64,000 nt of DNA from an endosymbiont of Galathealinum brachiosum (GTDB lineage Bacteria; Pseudomonadota; Gammaproteobacteria; SZUA-229): contig QFXC01000008.1 of NCBI GenBank assembly GCA_003349885.1, positions 372,001-436,000 on the forward strand, read 5' to 3'. Positions 47,171 through 56,705 of this stretch are shown piece by piece (the first letter of the stretch is position 1; every line of letters starts with the position of its first letter). A program made the translations under genes and the position numbers. Under the pieces are notes generated by a model. That model worked only from the letters and a program-made list of their open reading frames with translations. It was not told the origin of the DNA and did no database searches.

Positions 47171-49090
47171 ATGATAATAACATCACTTAAGTCTCATTAT
47201 ATAATCGCTGTTGTCGTTTTATTTAGCGCAATAATTATTACACTCGTTTATACATCTATAAATGTAAATCAGAGCAGCGAAAAAAGCCTTAATATAGTTG
47301 ATGATCGTAGAATAATTCAACAAGCAAGCGCTCAATTAAGAGATAGCATTTGGGAAACAGACTTCGCATTAAACTCTTACATCCATACCTCTTCAGAAAT
47401 AAACAAAAGCAATTTATTGCTCAATCTTGATATTTTATTAAACAGCATAAACAATCTGATTCTTAACAGCGAAAGAAACATTGGTGACCATCAACCGTTA
47501 TTAAATCAGATAATGTCCATGAAAAAGCTCATTAACACCGTTATCAGCTTTAGAGAAGATCGAAGCAAACGCTTCCCTACTCTTTCAATACTTGAAGAAA
47601 CACTGTATCCGATTAATCTTGAATTTGTGACTATTAACTCATTGGCCATTGGTGATATTCCATTAGTATCGATGTCAACAGATAATGCTGAATTGTTTGA
47701 TCTCTTCTCTGATACCCTTAGACTATGGCATCGTATGATTTCCTCATTCAGGTTATTCGTTGCTTATCGAACTGAAACCATCAATAACCCTGAAGCAGGT
47801 ATGAAAAATGAATTAAATGATATAGATACTTTATTTTCAGGAGTGAGAGCAACTTTACAAAAAATTAAAAAATCAGAAACAAGAAACAAAGCATCACTTG
47901 AAAACTCAGCTATCACTACTAATCTGATTGATCTATCGGAAGAATGGTATAAAAGCTTTAAAGTAGTAAGTAAAATACATACTTCAGCAGAATGGCGGCA
48001 GGATGATATTATCATTAGCCAACAAATTCGTCCCTTATCAAAAAAAATCAAACAGTTACTCTATGATATTGATGAAGAAACAAACAACTCTATCCAGAAT
48101 GAAATCACATCTTTAACTGGACTATCATCAAATACCATTTTAAACATCTGGATTCTAGGAACGTTAATTCTCGTTTTTCTCAGTACGGGCTATTATTACA
48201 TACAGAAATACGTACTTGACCCTATTTCTAATGTCGCAAATGGACTCATATTACAGAAAGAAGAAAATATTAATATGAAATTGCCTGATACCAGTACATT
48301 AGAAGTTAACGCTCTTGTTAATGCATTTAACGATTTATCTAACTCCTTAAGCAGTGCACAGGAAGTAGTTAGACTGACTGACAAAATGGCTACTGTCGGT
48401 GAACTTGCATCCTGCGTTGCTCACGAAATAAATAATCCGTTAAATAATATGTCTTTAATTATTCAATTTGCTCGTGAAGAAGTAAACTCTAAGCTGCCAG
48501 ATGGAGACTTGAGCAAAGATATTATTGTACTTCAACATGAAATACAACGTTGCGCATCCATTGTTAAAAATTTACTGGATTTTGGTAGATTAAAAGAACC
48601 ATCTGTAGAGCAATCGTCTTTATCAGATATTTTAGATGAAAGCATACAACTCTTAAACCACAAAGCTTCTTTAAAAAAAATAACCATTTCAAAAGAAATT
48701 CCTGCCAACCTGCCTTATATAAAGATTGATCCATCACAGATACATCAGGTATTTGTAAACCTTATTATAAATGCTATTGATTTCAGCCCAGAGAATAAAA
48801 CCATAAATATACTAATTGAAAAACAGAAAAATACGGACAATGGACTCGAGGCTATCATCTGTAAAATCACTGATCATGGTTGTGGCGTTGATGAACAAAC
48901 ACTAGAGAAACTATTTAATCCATTTTACACCACACGTAAAGGACATGAAGGCATGGGATTGGGTTTATCTGTCTGTTATGGAATCATCCAACAACATAAG
49001 GGTAATATAGGTGCTTATAATGAAAAAGGCAATGGATTAACAATATGGTTTACACTACCCTTAAACATTACTGAAGATAATAATATATGA
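47171..49090 (+). CDS. membrane sensor histidine kinase
   Basis: 639 residues. First span about 12-30, a helical periplasmic domain of about 290 residues, second span about 322-344, then HAMP. Kinase core: CVAHEINNPLNNMSL H-box, NLIINAID (N-box) and GLGLSVCYG (G2). The H-box form is the NtrB/AtoS-like class, matching the NtrC-type partner. The last base pair overlaps with the regulator gene (ATGA). Confidence 0.9.
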   Translation: MIITSLKSHYIIAVVVLFSAIIITLVYTSINVNQSSEKSLNIVDDRRIIQQASAQLRDSIWETDFALNSYIHTSSEINKSNLLLNLDILLNSINNLILNSERNIGDHQPLLNQIMSMKKLINTVISFREDRSKRFPTLSILEETLYPINLEFVTINSLAIGDIPLVSMSTDNAELFDLFSDTLRLWHRMISSFRLFVAYRTETINNPEAGMKNELNDIDTLFSGVRATLQKIKKSETRNKASLENSAITTNLIDLSEEWYKSFKVVSKIHTSAEWRQDDIIISQQIRPLSKKIKQLLYDIDEETNNSIQNEITSLTGLSSNTILNIWILGTLILVFLSTGYYYIQKYVLDPISNVANGLILQKEENINMKLPDTSTLEVNALVNAFNDLSNSLSSAQEVVRLTDKMATVGELASCVAHEINNPLNNMSLIIQFAREEVNSKLPDGDLSKDIIVLQHEIQRCASIVKNLLDFGRLKEPSVEQSSLSDILDESIQLLNHKASLKKITISKEIPANLPYIKIDPSQIHQVFVNLIINAIDFSPENKTINILIEKQKNTDNGLEAIICKITDHGCGVDEQTLEKLFNPFYTTRKGHEGMGLGLSVCYGIIQQHKGNIGAYNEKGNGLTIWFTLPLNITEDNNI

Positions 49091-50397
49091 AAAAGTTAGT
49101 CTATTTTGTTGATGATGACCACATTGCAAATAAATTGTTCTTAAGAGTTAGTGAGAAAATATCAATCAACTGCGAGGTTTTTACTTCTGCTATTGACTGT
49201 ATTGAGCGTTTAAAAAATAAGCTACCTGATATAGTACTTACTGATCTGAACATGCCTCAAACAGACGGATTTGAATTAATCAATATTATCCATGACAAAT
49301 GGCCCAACCTGCCCGTTATTGCAGTAACCGGTCAGAGTTCAGTTGATCGAGCAGTTAAGGCCATGCGAACTGGTGCCTGTGATTTCATTAAAAAACCATA
49401 TGAAATAGACGAATTAAGAAGCACTATAGAACGCAATATAATCTACTCAGAAATAGCCAAAAACAAATCCGACTCAGTTAACACAAATTATAATATGATT
49501 GGTGACTCACCAGAGATACACCGCGTATTTAAAATGATAGATAAATTAAGCAATATAGACTGCTCTGTTGTTATTTCTGGTGAATCAGGTACAGGCAAGG
49601 AACTTGCTGCTAAAGCCATACACACTTGTGGCATAAGAAGTGATGCACCGTTTATAGCAATAGATTGTGGTGCACTTCCCGATAATTTATTAGAAAGTGA
49701 GTTATTTGGGCATAAAAAAGGCTCATTTACTGGCGCGACAAGTGATCGAACCGGTCTGTTTGAAGCCGCTGATCAAGGCACTATTTTCCTGGATGAAATT
49801 GGCAATATTTCTGACTCAATGCAAATAAAACTACTTCGTGTTTGTCAGGAAAACGTAGTAACTCCCGTAGGTTCTAATAAGAGCATACCTATTAATGCCA
49901 GAATACTCTGCGCATCAAATAGAAATCTTTCAAAAATGGTTTCCGATGGTGAATTTCGCCATGATTTATATCATCGTATCAGCATTATTACCTTACCTAT
50001 GCCCAGCCTTATTGAACGAAAATCTGATATCCCGCTATTAATTGACTTCTTTGTAAATAAATTTACTAAAAAATACGATTTACCTACTAGAACTTTCACA
50101 AAATCCTGGATTAAAAAACTACAAAATAGCCCGTGGATTGGAAATATAAGAGAACTAAATAATTATATCGAACGTTGTATTATTCTAGCTGAAGGAGACA
50201 CTCTAGACGGTACTCCCCCACCAGACTCTGATCAGCTAAACAGCTTAAGACAGGACAATTTTGTTAGCCTCAAAAAAATTGAACAGGAGCACATCCAGCA
50301 TGTTCTTAAAGGTGTTAATGGAAATCAGATTAAAGCTGCAAAAATACTAGGTATAAGTCGTTCAACTCTATGGAGAAAATTAAATGACAAGACATAA
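49087..50397 (+). CDS. NtrC-family sigma-54 response regulator
   Basis: 436 residues. Receiver with D9-D11 and phosphoacceptor D53; AAA+ domain with Walker A G-E-S-G-T-G-K at 165-171 and the sigma-54 loop G-S-F-T-G-A at 212-217; C-terminal Fis-type HTH (IKAAKILGISRSTLWRKL). It activates sigma-54 promoters. The TGTTTCA cluster upstream is the best candidate binding site. Stop is 14 nt from the rhomboid gene's stop. Confidence 0.93.
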   Translation: MKKLVYFVDDDHIANKLFLRVSEKISINCEVFTSAIDCIERLKNKLPDIVLTDLNMPQTDGFELINIIHDKWPNLPVIAVTGQSSVDRAVKAMRTGACDFIKKPYEIDELRSTIERNIIYSEIAKNKSDSVNTNYNMIGDSPEIHRVFKMIDKLSNIDCSVVISGESGTGKELAAKAIHTCGIRSDAPFIAIDCGALPDNLLESELFGHKKGSFTGATSDRTGLFEAADQGTIFLDEIGNISDSMQIKLLRVCQENVVTPVGSNKSIPINARILCASNRNLSKMVSDGEFRHDLYHRISIITLPMPSLIERKSDIPLLIDFFVNKFTKKYDLPTRTFTKSWIKKLQNSPWIGNIRELNNYIERCIILAEGDTLDGTPPPDSDQLNSLRQDNFVSLKKIEQEHIQHVLKGVNGNQIKAAKILGISRSTLWRKLNDKT

Positions 50398-50411
50398 ACA
50401 TGATACTTAAA

Positions 50412-51980
50412 TTAATTTCTCAACAATACGCTCAACTTCATCAGGTCTGCCTTAAAATCTCCTTCAGCAATCATTAATAACTCTTTCATTCTAACTTTAG
50501 CCTGTTCCTTCATATTTAAATTTTGTACCAATAACTCAAGTTCCACTAAAGCTGTTGACTCCAGATCTATATACTCACCATAGCGCTCATAAAGATTTCG
50601 AACCAAAAGATAAGCGACTTTATATTGTCTATTTTCACGAGCTGTATTTGCTAAAAACAACACATTATCTGGGTCAGCCAGTACAAATTCATACGTTACC
50701 TCCTGACACATCTCAACATACAACAAAGCCCTGGCATACTTTCTTTTCTCTATTAGCAGATTTATAAGTAAACGCCCCAGACAAAGCAAGGTTCTTGAAT
50801 CACCCCAGCTTTTAATTCTTTCAAATAACTCTTCAAATATTTCAACACTGGCTGATTGAACTTCATAATCTTTAATAATTAAATTAATGGCCTTACTGTC
50901 CTGTCTCCCTCGTACGTAACGATGTATTTCAGATATATGTTGTTCATAATTTTTTTCCAGTTGCATTTGTTGCTGTCTATTTTTTAACTCATTTTGACTC
51001 ATTTTATCAAGCGTACCAAATGAACCCGATTGATGACTTCTATTTACATCTTTAATTTCATCCCCAAGATCGTCTATTATTTCACGTTGTTCCTTAAAAA
51101 ATATATAACCTAAAATGTAACCTCCAAAACCTCCACTGACATGTGCGATAAGGTTTATTCCACCATAATCATCACTAAAGAGCATATCAAGCGTATCCAT
51201 ACCTATATACCAGAGAGCTAAAATCCAGGCGGGAATAAAAAATATTTTTATAATTGTAAAAAACCAGAAAAATACTCGGATACGTGCATGGGGCATGAGA
51301 TAAGCAAACACCCCTATCATCCCCATAACAACACCTGACAAACCAAGTGAAGGTACAGGCTCATTACCATTAATTAATACTGCCAATGAGTAACTGATGC
51401 TTGTAACAAAAGAAAGAGCAACTAATAAACCTAAATATTTCAGTCTGTTACTAATAAGCACTTCAATTGCTGGAGCAAATGCAATAAAGAAAATTAGATT
51501 AAATATTACATGACTCCAGCTTGCATGAGCAACCGCTGATGTCAGCATTGGAAGAGGATTAATTTCATCCGGAAAATGCATTAATGAACCATCAAGACTA
51601 GAAGGAGTTAGTTTCTCAAAAGCATATAAATGCTTTTCTAAATTTTCATCTATTTTATGAGTAATATCTATTGTGAAATACTCACTTGTATCTCTACTTA
51701 CTAACTTAATGAGGGAACGATCATCAATATGATCACTTCTCTCATGTAATAAACCAAGCATCTGGACGCAACCTGATTTATTCTGTGTTAATAAATCATA
51801 AGATGTTTCATCATAATTATCTACGTATATGGATTTACAGTAGGTGTGCAGAGAATTATTAATCTCAATATTATTATTATATTGAGCATAGAAAACAAGC
51901 AGACATAATATCGAGATAATGTAAGTAACATATGGCGGTTTACATAGTGATAGCGCAGTACTGTATGGAAGAAATAGCAA
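50412..51980 (-). CDS. rhomboid-family intramembrane protease with C-terminal helical domain
   Basis: 522 residues. Rhomboid core with H-x-x-x-N (H157, N161), catalytic G-L-S-G (S215) and H280. Before it a soluble insert of about 110 residues after the first span; after it, about 220 cytoplasmic residues of TPR-like or coiled-coil helices. The start appears to be TTG with AGGGTG 7 nt upstream; no ATG exists before the first span. Could cut a membrane anchor of a partner; not a rhombosortase by size. Confidence 0.82.
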   Translation of the reverse strand: MLFLPYSTALSLCKPPYVTYIISILCLLVFYAQYNNNIEINNSLHTYCKSIYVDNYDETSYDLLTQNKSGCVQMLGLLHERSDHIDDRSLIKLVSRDTSEYFTIDITHKIDENLEKHLYAFEKLTPSSLDGSLMHFPDEINPLPMLTSAVAHASWSHVIFNLIFFIAFAPAIEVLISNRLKYLGLLVALSFVTSISYSLAVLINGNEPVPSLGLSGVVMGMIGVFAYLMPHARIRVFFWFFTIIKIFFIPAWILALWYIGMDTLDMLFSDDYGGINLIAHVSGGFGGYILGYIFFKEQREIIDDLGDEIKDVNRSHQSGSFGTLDKMSQNELKNRQQQMQLEKNYEQHISEIHRYVRGRQDSKAINLIIKDYEVQSASVEIFEELFERIKSWGDSRTLLCLGRLLINLLIEKRKYARALLYVEMCQEVTYEFVLADPDNVLFLANTARENRQYKVAYLLVRNLYERYGEYIDLESTALVELELLVQNLNMKEQAKVRMKELLMIAEGDFKADLMKLSVLLRN

Positions 51981-52080
51981 AAACGAGCACCCTGTTGTTT
52001 AGTTTTTATATTTATTAAGCCAAAATCATCACATAGAGTCAAATTTAACTATAAAACCTCATCAATAGCAGAATAAATAT

Positions 52081-52683
52081 TTATTTTACTATCTGCCTGA
52101 ACTTATCCCTATTTGTCATTTTTTTCATATAAGTATATGTATTTATAAAAGGTCTTACTTTTTTTGGTAACCAGCTTAACAGAGTTGTTAACATTATATC
52201 TGCCGTTGTAAACCTGTTACCGATTAAAAAATCTTTACCCTCTAGTTCCCTTTCAATAATTTCGAGTGTTTTAATATAATTTTTTTCTGCCGTTATTACA
52301 ACTTCTGGTAATCTTTCTTCCACGGGTAAGATAAATTTATTTAATACAATACTCCACGCAAATGGCTCCATTGTAGCAATAACAAAATAATACCATTGTT
52401 TGTATTTTATACGCTCTATTGAGTCTATTGCTGGTGCAAGCTGTTTATCTGCATGTAAATCTGTCAGCCAGTCGCAGATAGCCCCACTTTCAAACATCAA
52501 CTCACCATCTACATCCAGCACTGGCACACACCCAAGAGGATGTATCATTTTGTACTTATCAGTTTGCCCTTCACCATCGAACAGATTGATATTAATCAGT
52601 TCATAATCAAGCTCTAATTCATCCAGTAACCATCGAACACGTTCAGCACGTGTTCGTGGCGTAAAATAGAGTTTTATACGCAT
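52081..52683 (-). CDS. glutathione S-transferase family protein
   Basis: 200 residues. GST N-terminal thioredoxin fold (YFTPRTRAERVRWLLDELEL) with the cis-Pro segment G-C-V-P-V-L and E-S-G-A-I; helical C-terminal domain. Likely detoxifies electrophiles. 12 nt after the membrane-protein gene; both lie divergent from the HxlR regulator. Confidence 0.88.
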   Translation of the reverse strand: MRIKLYFTPRTRAERVRWLLDELELDYELININLFDGEGQTDKYKMIHPLGCVPVLDVDGELMFESGAICDWLTDLHADKQLAPAIDSIERIKYKQWYYFVIATMEPFAWSIVLNKFILPVEERLPEVVITAEKNYIKTLEIIERELEGKDFLIGNRFTTADIMLTTLLSWLPKKVRPFINTYTYMKKMTNRDKFRQIVK

Positions 52684-52695
52684 TATCTAATCACC

Positions 52696-53361
52696 TTATT
52701 TGATTTTTACATAAGCATCATTCGCATGATTATTACGTAATTGTAAAAATATAATGATATGCGTCAGGCTAAGTATCTGAACAAGAAAACCGGGAATAAT
52801 CACCATTGGAAATGCCATCATTAATTCACCGTTTAATCCATTTGACTCTGCCAGTAATGCATCCGTTCTGGTTAACAGGCCAAGTGATACCGCTATAATA
52901 AAATCCAACAGACCAAACGTATTCCAACGTAATATTGCACTTTTACGCACACCCTTTTCTTGTTTCATTAAATTAAATGCAAGAAAAACAGCCGCTACTG
53001 CCGTTAAAGCATCACCTATACCGGCTACATAAGAAAATGATGTAGGTAGATGACCAAACATATTCAGCATAATGAAACCAATACCGATCATCCTCCAGCT
53101 ACTCAGCATAATTAAAAAACGCATATCTATACCCAGAAGATACTCTCGAACAGCTGGAATACTTATGTAACTTACTGAAAATACTATAAAAGTTATTATA
53201 AATGATGTAATTAATGTTACCGGTACCTCGTTAACCGCTACAGAATATGAACCATTCAACCCTAATAACACGATTAACGTTAACCAGCTAACAACAATAC
53301 TACCTGCTATAAAGTGCCTTTTATCTGTAGTGCCCACACTCTCTGTTACAACTGTATTCAT
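52696..53361 (-). CDS. membrane protein of unknown function
   Basis: 221 residues with about seven hydrophobic spans. No named domain; an R-M-I-G-I-G-F and a G-D-A-L-T-A motif are visible. Cotranscribed with the GST, and the HxlR operator lies just upstream, so it is presumably part of the regulated response. Confidence 0.72.
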   Translation of the reverse strand: MNTVVTESVGTTDKRHFIAGSIVVSWLTLIVLLGLNGSYSVAVNEVPVTLITSFIITFIVFSVSYISIPAVREYLLGIDMRFLIMLSSWRMIGIGFIMLNMFGHLPTSFSYVAGIGDALTAVAAVFLAFNLMKQEKGVRKSAILRWNTFGLLDFIIAVSLGLLTRTDALLAESNGLNGELMMAFPMVIIPGFLVQILSLTHIIIFLQLRNNHANDAYVKIK

Positions 53362-53384
53362 ACGTATCTCCTGTAAAAAACATA

Positions 53385-53425
53385 CATTATATAGTAACTT
53401 GCATTATGCAAGTTACTATATAATG
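53385..53425. promoter_or_regulatory. 41-bp perfect palindrome, probable HxlR operator
   Basis: 20-bp arms around one central T, with core GTAACTTGCAT / ATGCAAGTTAC. It lies between the divergent membrane-protein and HxlR genes, at 24 nt from one start and 48 from the other. Confidence 0.8.
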
Positions 53426-53430
53426 ACTTA

Positions 53431-53453
53431 GTTACTTTTAAATTGCAAGTAAC
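53431..53453. promoter_or_regulatory. second, imperfect copy of the HxlR half-sites
   Basis: GTTACTT and AAGTAAC flank a 9-nt AT spacer, the same half-site core as the palindrome next to it. 20 nt before the HxlR ATG, so probably used for autoregulation. Confidence 0.6.
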
Positions 53454-53472
53454 AGTGTGTTAAACTACAGAT

Positions 53473-53877
53473 ATGAACAAAAGCACTACAAAAACAGACA
53501 AAACAGACTTCCTAAAACGATCTGAATGCCCAATAACAAATTCACTGGATATTATTGGTGATAAATGGACATTGTTGATAATTAGAGACCTGTTTATAGG
53601 TAAGAAAACCTATAGTGAATTTCAGCAATCTCCAGAAGGCATACCAACTAATATTCTTTCAGACAGGCTTAAACGCTTACAGGTTTACGGTATTATTGAT
53701 AAAAGCCCTTATCAGGAAAGGCCTGTACGATATGAATACCTACTTACAAAACAGGGTAAAGCGTTAGGCGAGATACTAACCTCTATTAAAGACTGGGGAC
53801 TTGAGTTTATACCGGGAACTAACACTAGACTGGTTGACGAATACCTAAAAAAACAGCAGCAAGATAATGAGATATAA
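53473..53877 (+). CDS. HxlR-family transcription regulator
   Basis: 134 residues. Winged HTH with C-P-I-T-N-S-L-D-I-I-G-D-K-W-T and the wing ERPVRYEYLLT. The early cysteine (residue 16) is the HxlR redox or aldehyde sensor residue. It likely represses the divergent membrane-protein/GST pair from the palindrome. ATG abuts the next gene's start by one base. Confidence 0.9.
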   Translation: MNKSTTKTDKTDFLKRSECPITNSLDIIGDKWTLLIIRDLFIGKKTYSEFQQSPEGIPTNILSDRLKRLQVYGIIDKSPYQERPVRYEYLLTKQGKALGEILTSIKDWGLEFIPGTNTRLVDEYLKKQQQDNEI

Positions 53878-54105
53878 ATGAATAAAGTAACAAATCAGGA
53901 CCCATTACACGGTGTAACGTTAAAGATGATTGTAACGCGTCTGCAAGAAAAATATGGCTGGAATGAACTGGGGGGACGTATCAACATTAAATGCTTTACT
54001 AAAGATCCCAGTGTTTCATCAAGTTTGAAATTCTTACGAAAAACACCCTGGGCACGTGAGAAAGTTGAGGCGTTATATCTTCGCAGTGAATGGAAGGATG
54101 ATTAA
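53878..54105 (+). CDS. VF530/DUF2132-family DNA-binding protein
   Basis: 75 residues with the VF530 pattern [42 protein letters not shown]. It follows the HxlR gene directly. Family thought to bind DNA; role unknown. Confidence 0.85.
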   Translation: MNKVTNQDPLHGVTLKMIVTRLQEKYGWNELGGRINIKCFTKDPSVSSSLKFLRKTPWAREKVEALYLRSEWKDD

Positions 54106-54129
54106 TATCAGGAAATCACACATAATAAA

Positions 54130-55032
54130 TTAACTGGATTGTAATTTTTTTAATCTTCGAATATTCTCACTATCACTCTGTAATTCATATATCTCAAGCA
54201 ACTTATTAATGATAATATTTTCTTCAAACTTAACTGATGCACTTTTTGCAACTTTATATGCTGTCTCATAACGCTTTGCCGCCGCATTTAATTGATTCAT
54301 GCCTCTTAATGTTTCACCCCACTCCTTCAAAGTTGACAGTACAGATTTTGAGTTTGCCTGTTCACGATAAATTTCCATTGCACCTGAGAATAGTTGATTG
54401 ACAACATTCAGATCATTTTTAATTCCAGCCATCTGAGCATTAAATCTTAATAATCTTGCATTATTTTTGTCAGTTTTACTGGCATATATTTTTACCCAAT
54501 ATTCACTATCATAATTAGATTTAACGGCAAGACGTACACGATTGGTTAATAATGCAATGTATAAATTTTTCTGAATACTCTGAATATTCCCTCCCAGACT
54601 ATCGATATATTTATTCAAAATATTTTCTGCTTTATTTAATTCAATTTTATTTATAGATATAGAGGATCGTATAATATCTACATGTATAGATATTATATTA
54701 AAATCATACTCTTCAATTAAAACATCAAGTTCTTTAAGGTGTATTTCTGCTTCAGTTACATTATGTCGTGCAATCTCAGCTTTGCTTAGATTTAATAGTG
54801 AATTAGAAATCCCTTTTACATAATCAAAACGTTGATACGCGTTATATGCACGAGAAAATGAAACCACCGACTCTTTATACAATTGCTGCTCATACAACAA
54901 AACACCATTAGCAGCATAATCGTTTGCTTTTTCCATCCAGAATGGTTGAATTTTATCAGGCTTAGACGCACATGCAGAAAGCATGTTAAATAATATAAAA
55001 ATGATAACTAATTTTAACTTCATTTCAATCAT
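54130..55032 (-). CDS. lipoprotein with TPR-like helices (MCE operon)
   Basis: 300 residues. Lipobox L-S-A-C near 20 and helical repeats thereafter (TPR style). Last gene of the MlaE-F-D-like operon, overlapping the MCE gene by 8 nt. May be an outer-membrane or periplasmic partner of the lipid transport system. Confidence 0.7.
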   Translation of the reverse strand: MIEMKLKLVIIFILFNMLSACASKPDKIQPFWMEKANDYAANGVLLYEQQLYKESVVSFSRAYNAYQRFDYVKGISNSLLNLSKAEIARHNVTEAEIHLKELDVLIEEYDFNIISIHVDIIRSSISINKIELNKAENILNKYIDSLGGNIQSIQKNLYIALLTNRVRLAVKSNYDSEYWVKIYASKTDKNNARLLRFNAQMAGIKNDLNVVNQLFSGAMEIYREQANSKSVLSTLKEWGETLRGMNQLNAAAKRYETAYKVAKSASVKFEENIIINKLLEIYELQSDSENIRRLKKLQSS

Positions 55033-55942
55033 TAGCCGGCTGCGGATTTACAAGAACATTGTTTTTACTGTTTTTATCTGGCATTGCTGTTGAAATTGGC
55101 CAAACCCTCTGCGTCGCTTCTATCGTTTTTTCTGTTTCTTTGATAATTGAATTTATATTACTTAACACTTCAGGCACCTGATCTGCATCAGCAGATAACA
55201 TTGTAACCAGCTTTTTAAGAGATTCTGTCGTTTCTTTTAAATTCGTTACACTTTCTGATATATCATTTTTTATATCATTATCATAAATAAGTGTACCTAC
55301 TGCACCCTGCCCCGAATTTATATGCTGAGACAATAAATTAAGATTTGTTGTTAACTGATTAAACGATTCTATTGCTGATGATATTTTATCAACATCAACC
55401 GTATTCACGACTTTAGATACATCCTGTATTAATACATTAACATCATCCAGCATAGCCGTAGCTTCACCGATGATATCTTCTACCGAATTTGACTCTCGAA
55501 TATTAAAAATGGTCCCTTCAGGAATCAGGTCTTTATCAGCAGAACCTGCAGTAATAACAATCATGGACTTTCCGAGCATGGCCACATTCAGACTACTCAC
55601 TTTAACTTCTGAGTCACTACGTAATAACTTGTGAAAACGTGTAAAAATACGCATTGTTAACTGTATATGATTGTCATCAGTTATATCAATAGCTGAAACT
55701 TTCCCTACTTCTATACCTGAAATTTCTACAATTGTTTCGGCATTCAAACCTTCAGCTGACTTAATCCTGCCATAAATAGTGAACTGATCTTCAAAAATAT
55801 TCTGACTTTTTATTGTCGTAAACAATAAAAACACCAATAGCACTATCGCAGATAGTACAAACACACCCACAATTCTTTCCTGAGCTGTGTAACTAATCCT
55901 ATGAATATAATGAGTTTCATGATGTTTTTTCTGGTTATCCAT
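55025..55942 (-). CDS. MlaD-like MCE-domain protein
   Basis: 305 residues. One N-terminal span (about 24-44), then the MCE domain (F-T-I-Y-G-R-I-K-S-A-E-G-L, V-G-K-V, A-M-L-G-K), followed by a helical tail with V-N-T-V and T-E-T-T-E-S-L heptads. MCE proteins form hexamers that carry lipids across the periplasm with MlaE and an ATPase. Confidence 0.88.
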   Translation of the reverse strand: MDNQKKHHETHYIHRISYTAQERIVGVFVLSAIVLLVFLLFTTIKSQNIFEDQFTIYGRIKSAEGLNAETIVEISGIEVGKVSAIDITDDNHIQLTMRIFTRFHKLLRSDSEVKVSSLNVAMLGKSMIVITAGSADKDLIPEGTIFNIRESNSVEDIIGEATAMLDDVNVLIQDVSKVVNTVDVDKISSAIESFNQLTTNLNLLSQHINSGQGAVGTLIYDNDIKNDISESVTNLKETTESLKKLVTMLSADADQVPEVLSNINSIIKETEKTIEATQRVWPISTAMPDKNSKNNVLVNPQPAND

Positions 55943-55947
55943 ATTAA

Positions 55948-56697
55948 TTAATGAAACCCCGCACGTGATACATATTCCTTAACACAGGGAACATCAGATT
56001 CTATTAACTCCTGTTTATTTCTATATACACAAGTTACTTTATCCGATAAAAAGACAAAACAACTGGAATCATTAATTATATATTCCAGATGCGATGTTGT
56101 TAAAATTATTGATGTCTCTGTTTTTTTTATATACTTATTTAAAAAAAGCCTGGTGTTATGCATTCTTCCCGGACTTAATTCAGCATATACATCCGCTATA
56201 AATAATAATTTTGGTTTAACAATTAATGCACGGGCTAATTTTGTATACATTATTAATAATGGTGTAACAAATGCTGGCAACTCATTAAGCTCGCCCCTGT
56301 CATCAAAACCAAGTTCATTAAATAGATTATAAACCTGTGCTGTAAGCTCTTCCCTGCCTCCTATCTTATGATATAAAGCAGGCAAAAGAATATTTTCCAT
56401 TAATGTGTAAGCCGACAACAACGCAGAATCTTTTCCTACATAGGAAATATCTTTCTGCAAATCCAGCCAGTCAGTACGACTAAGCTGCCTGACATCATGA
56501 TCCAGTAATGTTAGATCCCCCTGCGCCATTGCATTAAAACCCATGAGTGTATTTAACCATGTCGTTTTTGATGATGACTGAGGCCCTACCAAACTAATTA
56601 TTGACGATTCACTTACCTGAAGATTTAACGCAGCACAGGCAAAAGTGTGCTCAGCCTGTGGAATAATATTTTTAGCCGTAAGGAGTTCGTTCATCAT
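55948..56697 (-). CDS. MlaF-like ABC ATPase with degenerate catalytic motifs
   Basis: 249 residues, MlaF layout. Walker A reads G-P-Q-S-S-S-K-T (38-45): Gly-43 is Ser. The signature region reads L-P-A-F-V (140-144) in place of LSGG. Walker B keeps D169 but the catalytic Glu is V170. The Q-loop Gln is also gone (GKDS). The H-loop H203 (TSH) is kept. Probably binds nucleotide but hydrolysis is doubtful. 8 nt between it and the MlaE gene. Confidence 0.85.
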   Translation of the reverse strand: MMNELLTAKNIIPQAEHTFACAALNLQVSESSIISLVGPQSSSKTTWLNTLMGFNAMAQGDLTLLDHDVRQLSRTDWLDLQKDISYVGKDSALLSAYTLMENILLPALYHKIGGREELTAQVYNLFNELGFDDRGELNELPAFVTPLLIMYTKLARALIVKPKLLFIADVYAELSPGRMHNTRLFLNKYIKKTETSIILTTSHLEYIINDSSCFVFLSDKVTCVYRNKQELIESDVPCVKEYVSRAGFH

Positions 56698-56705
56698 CTT
56701 TGTTC

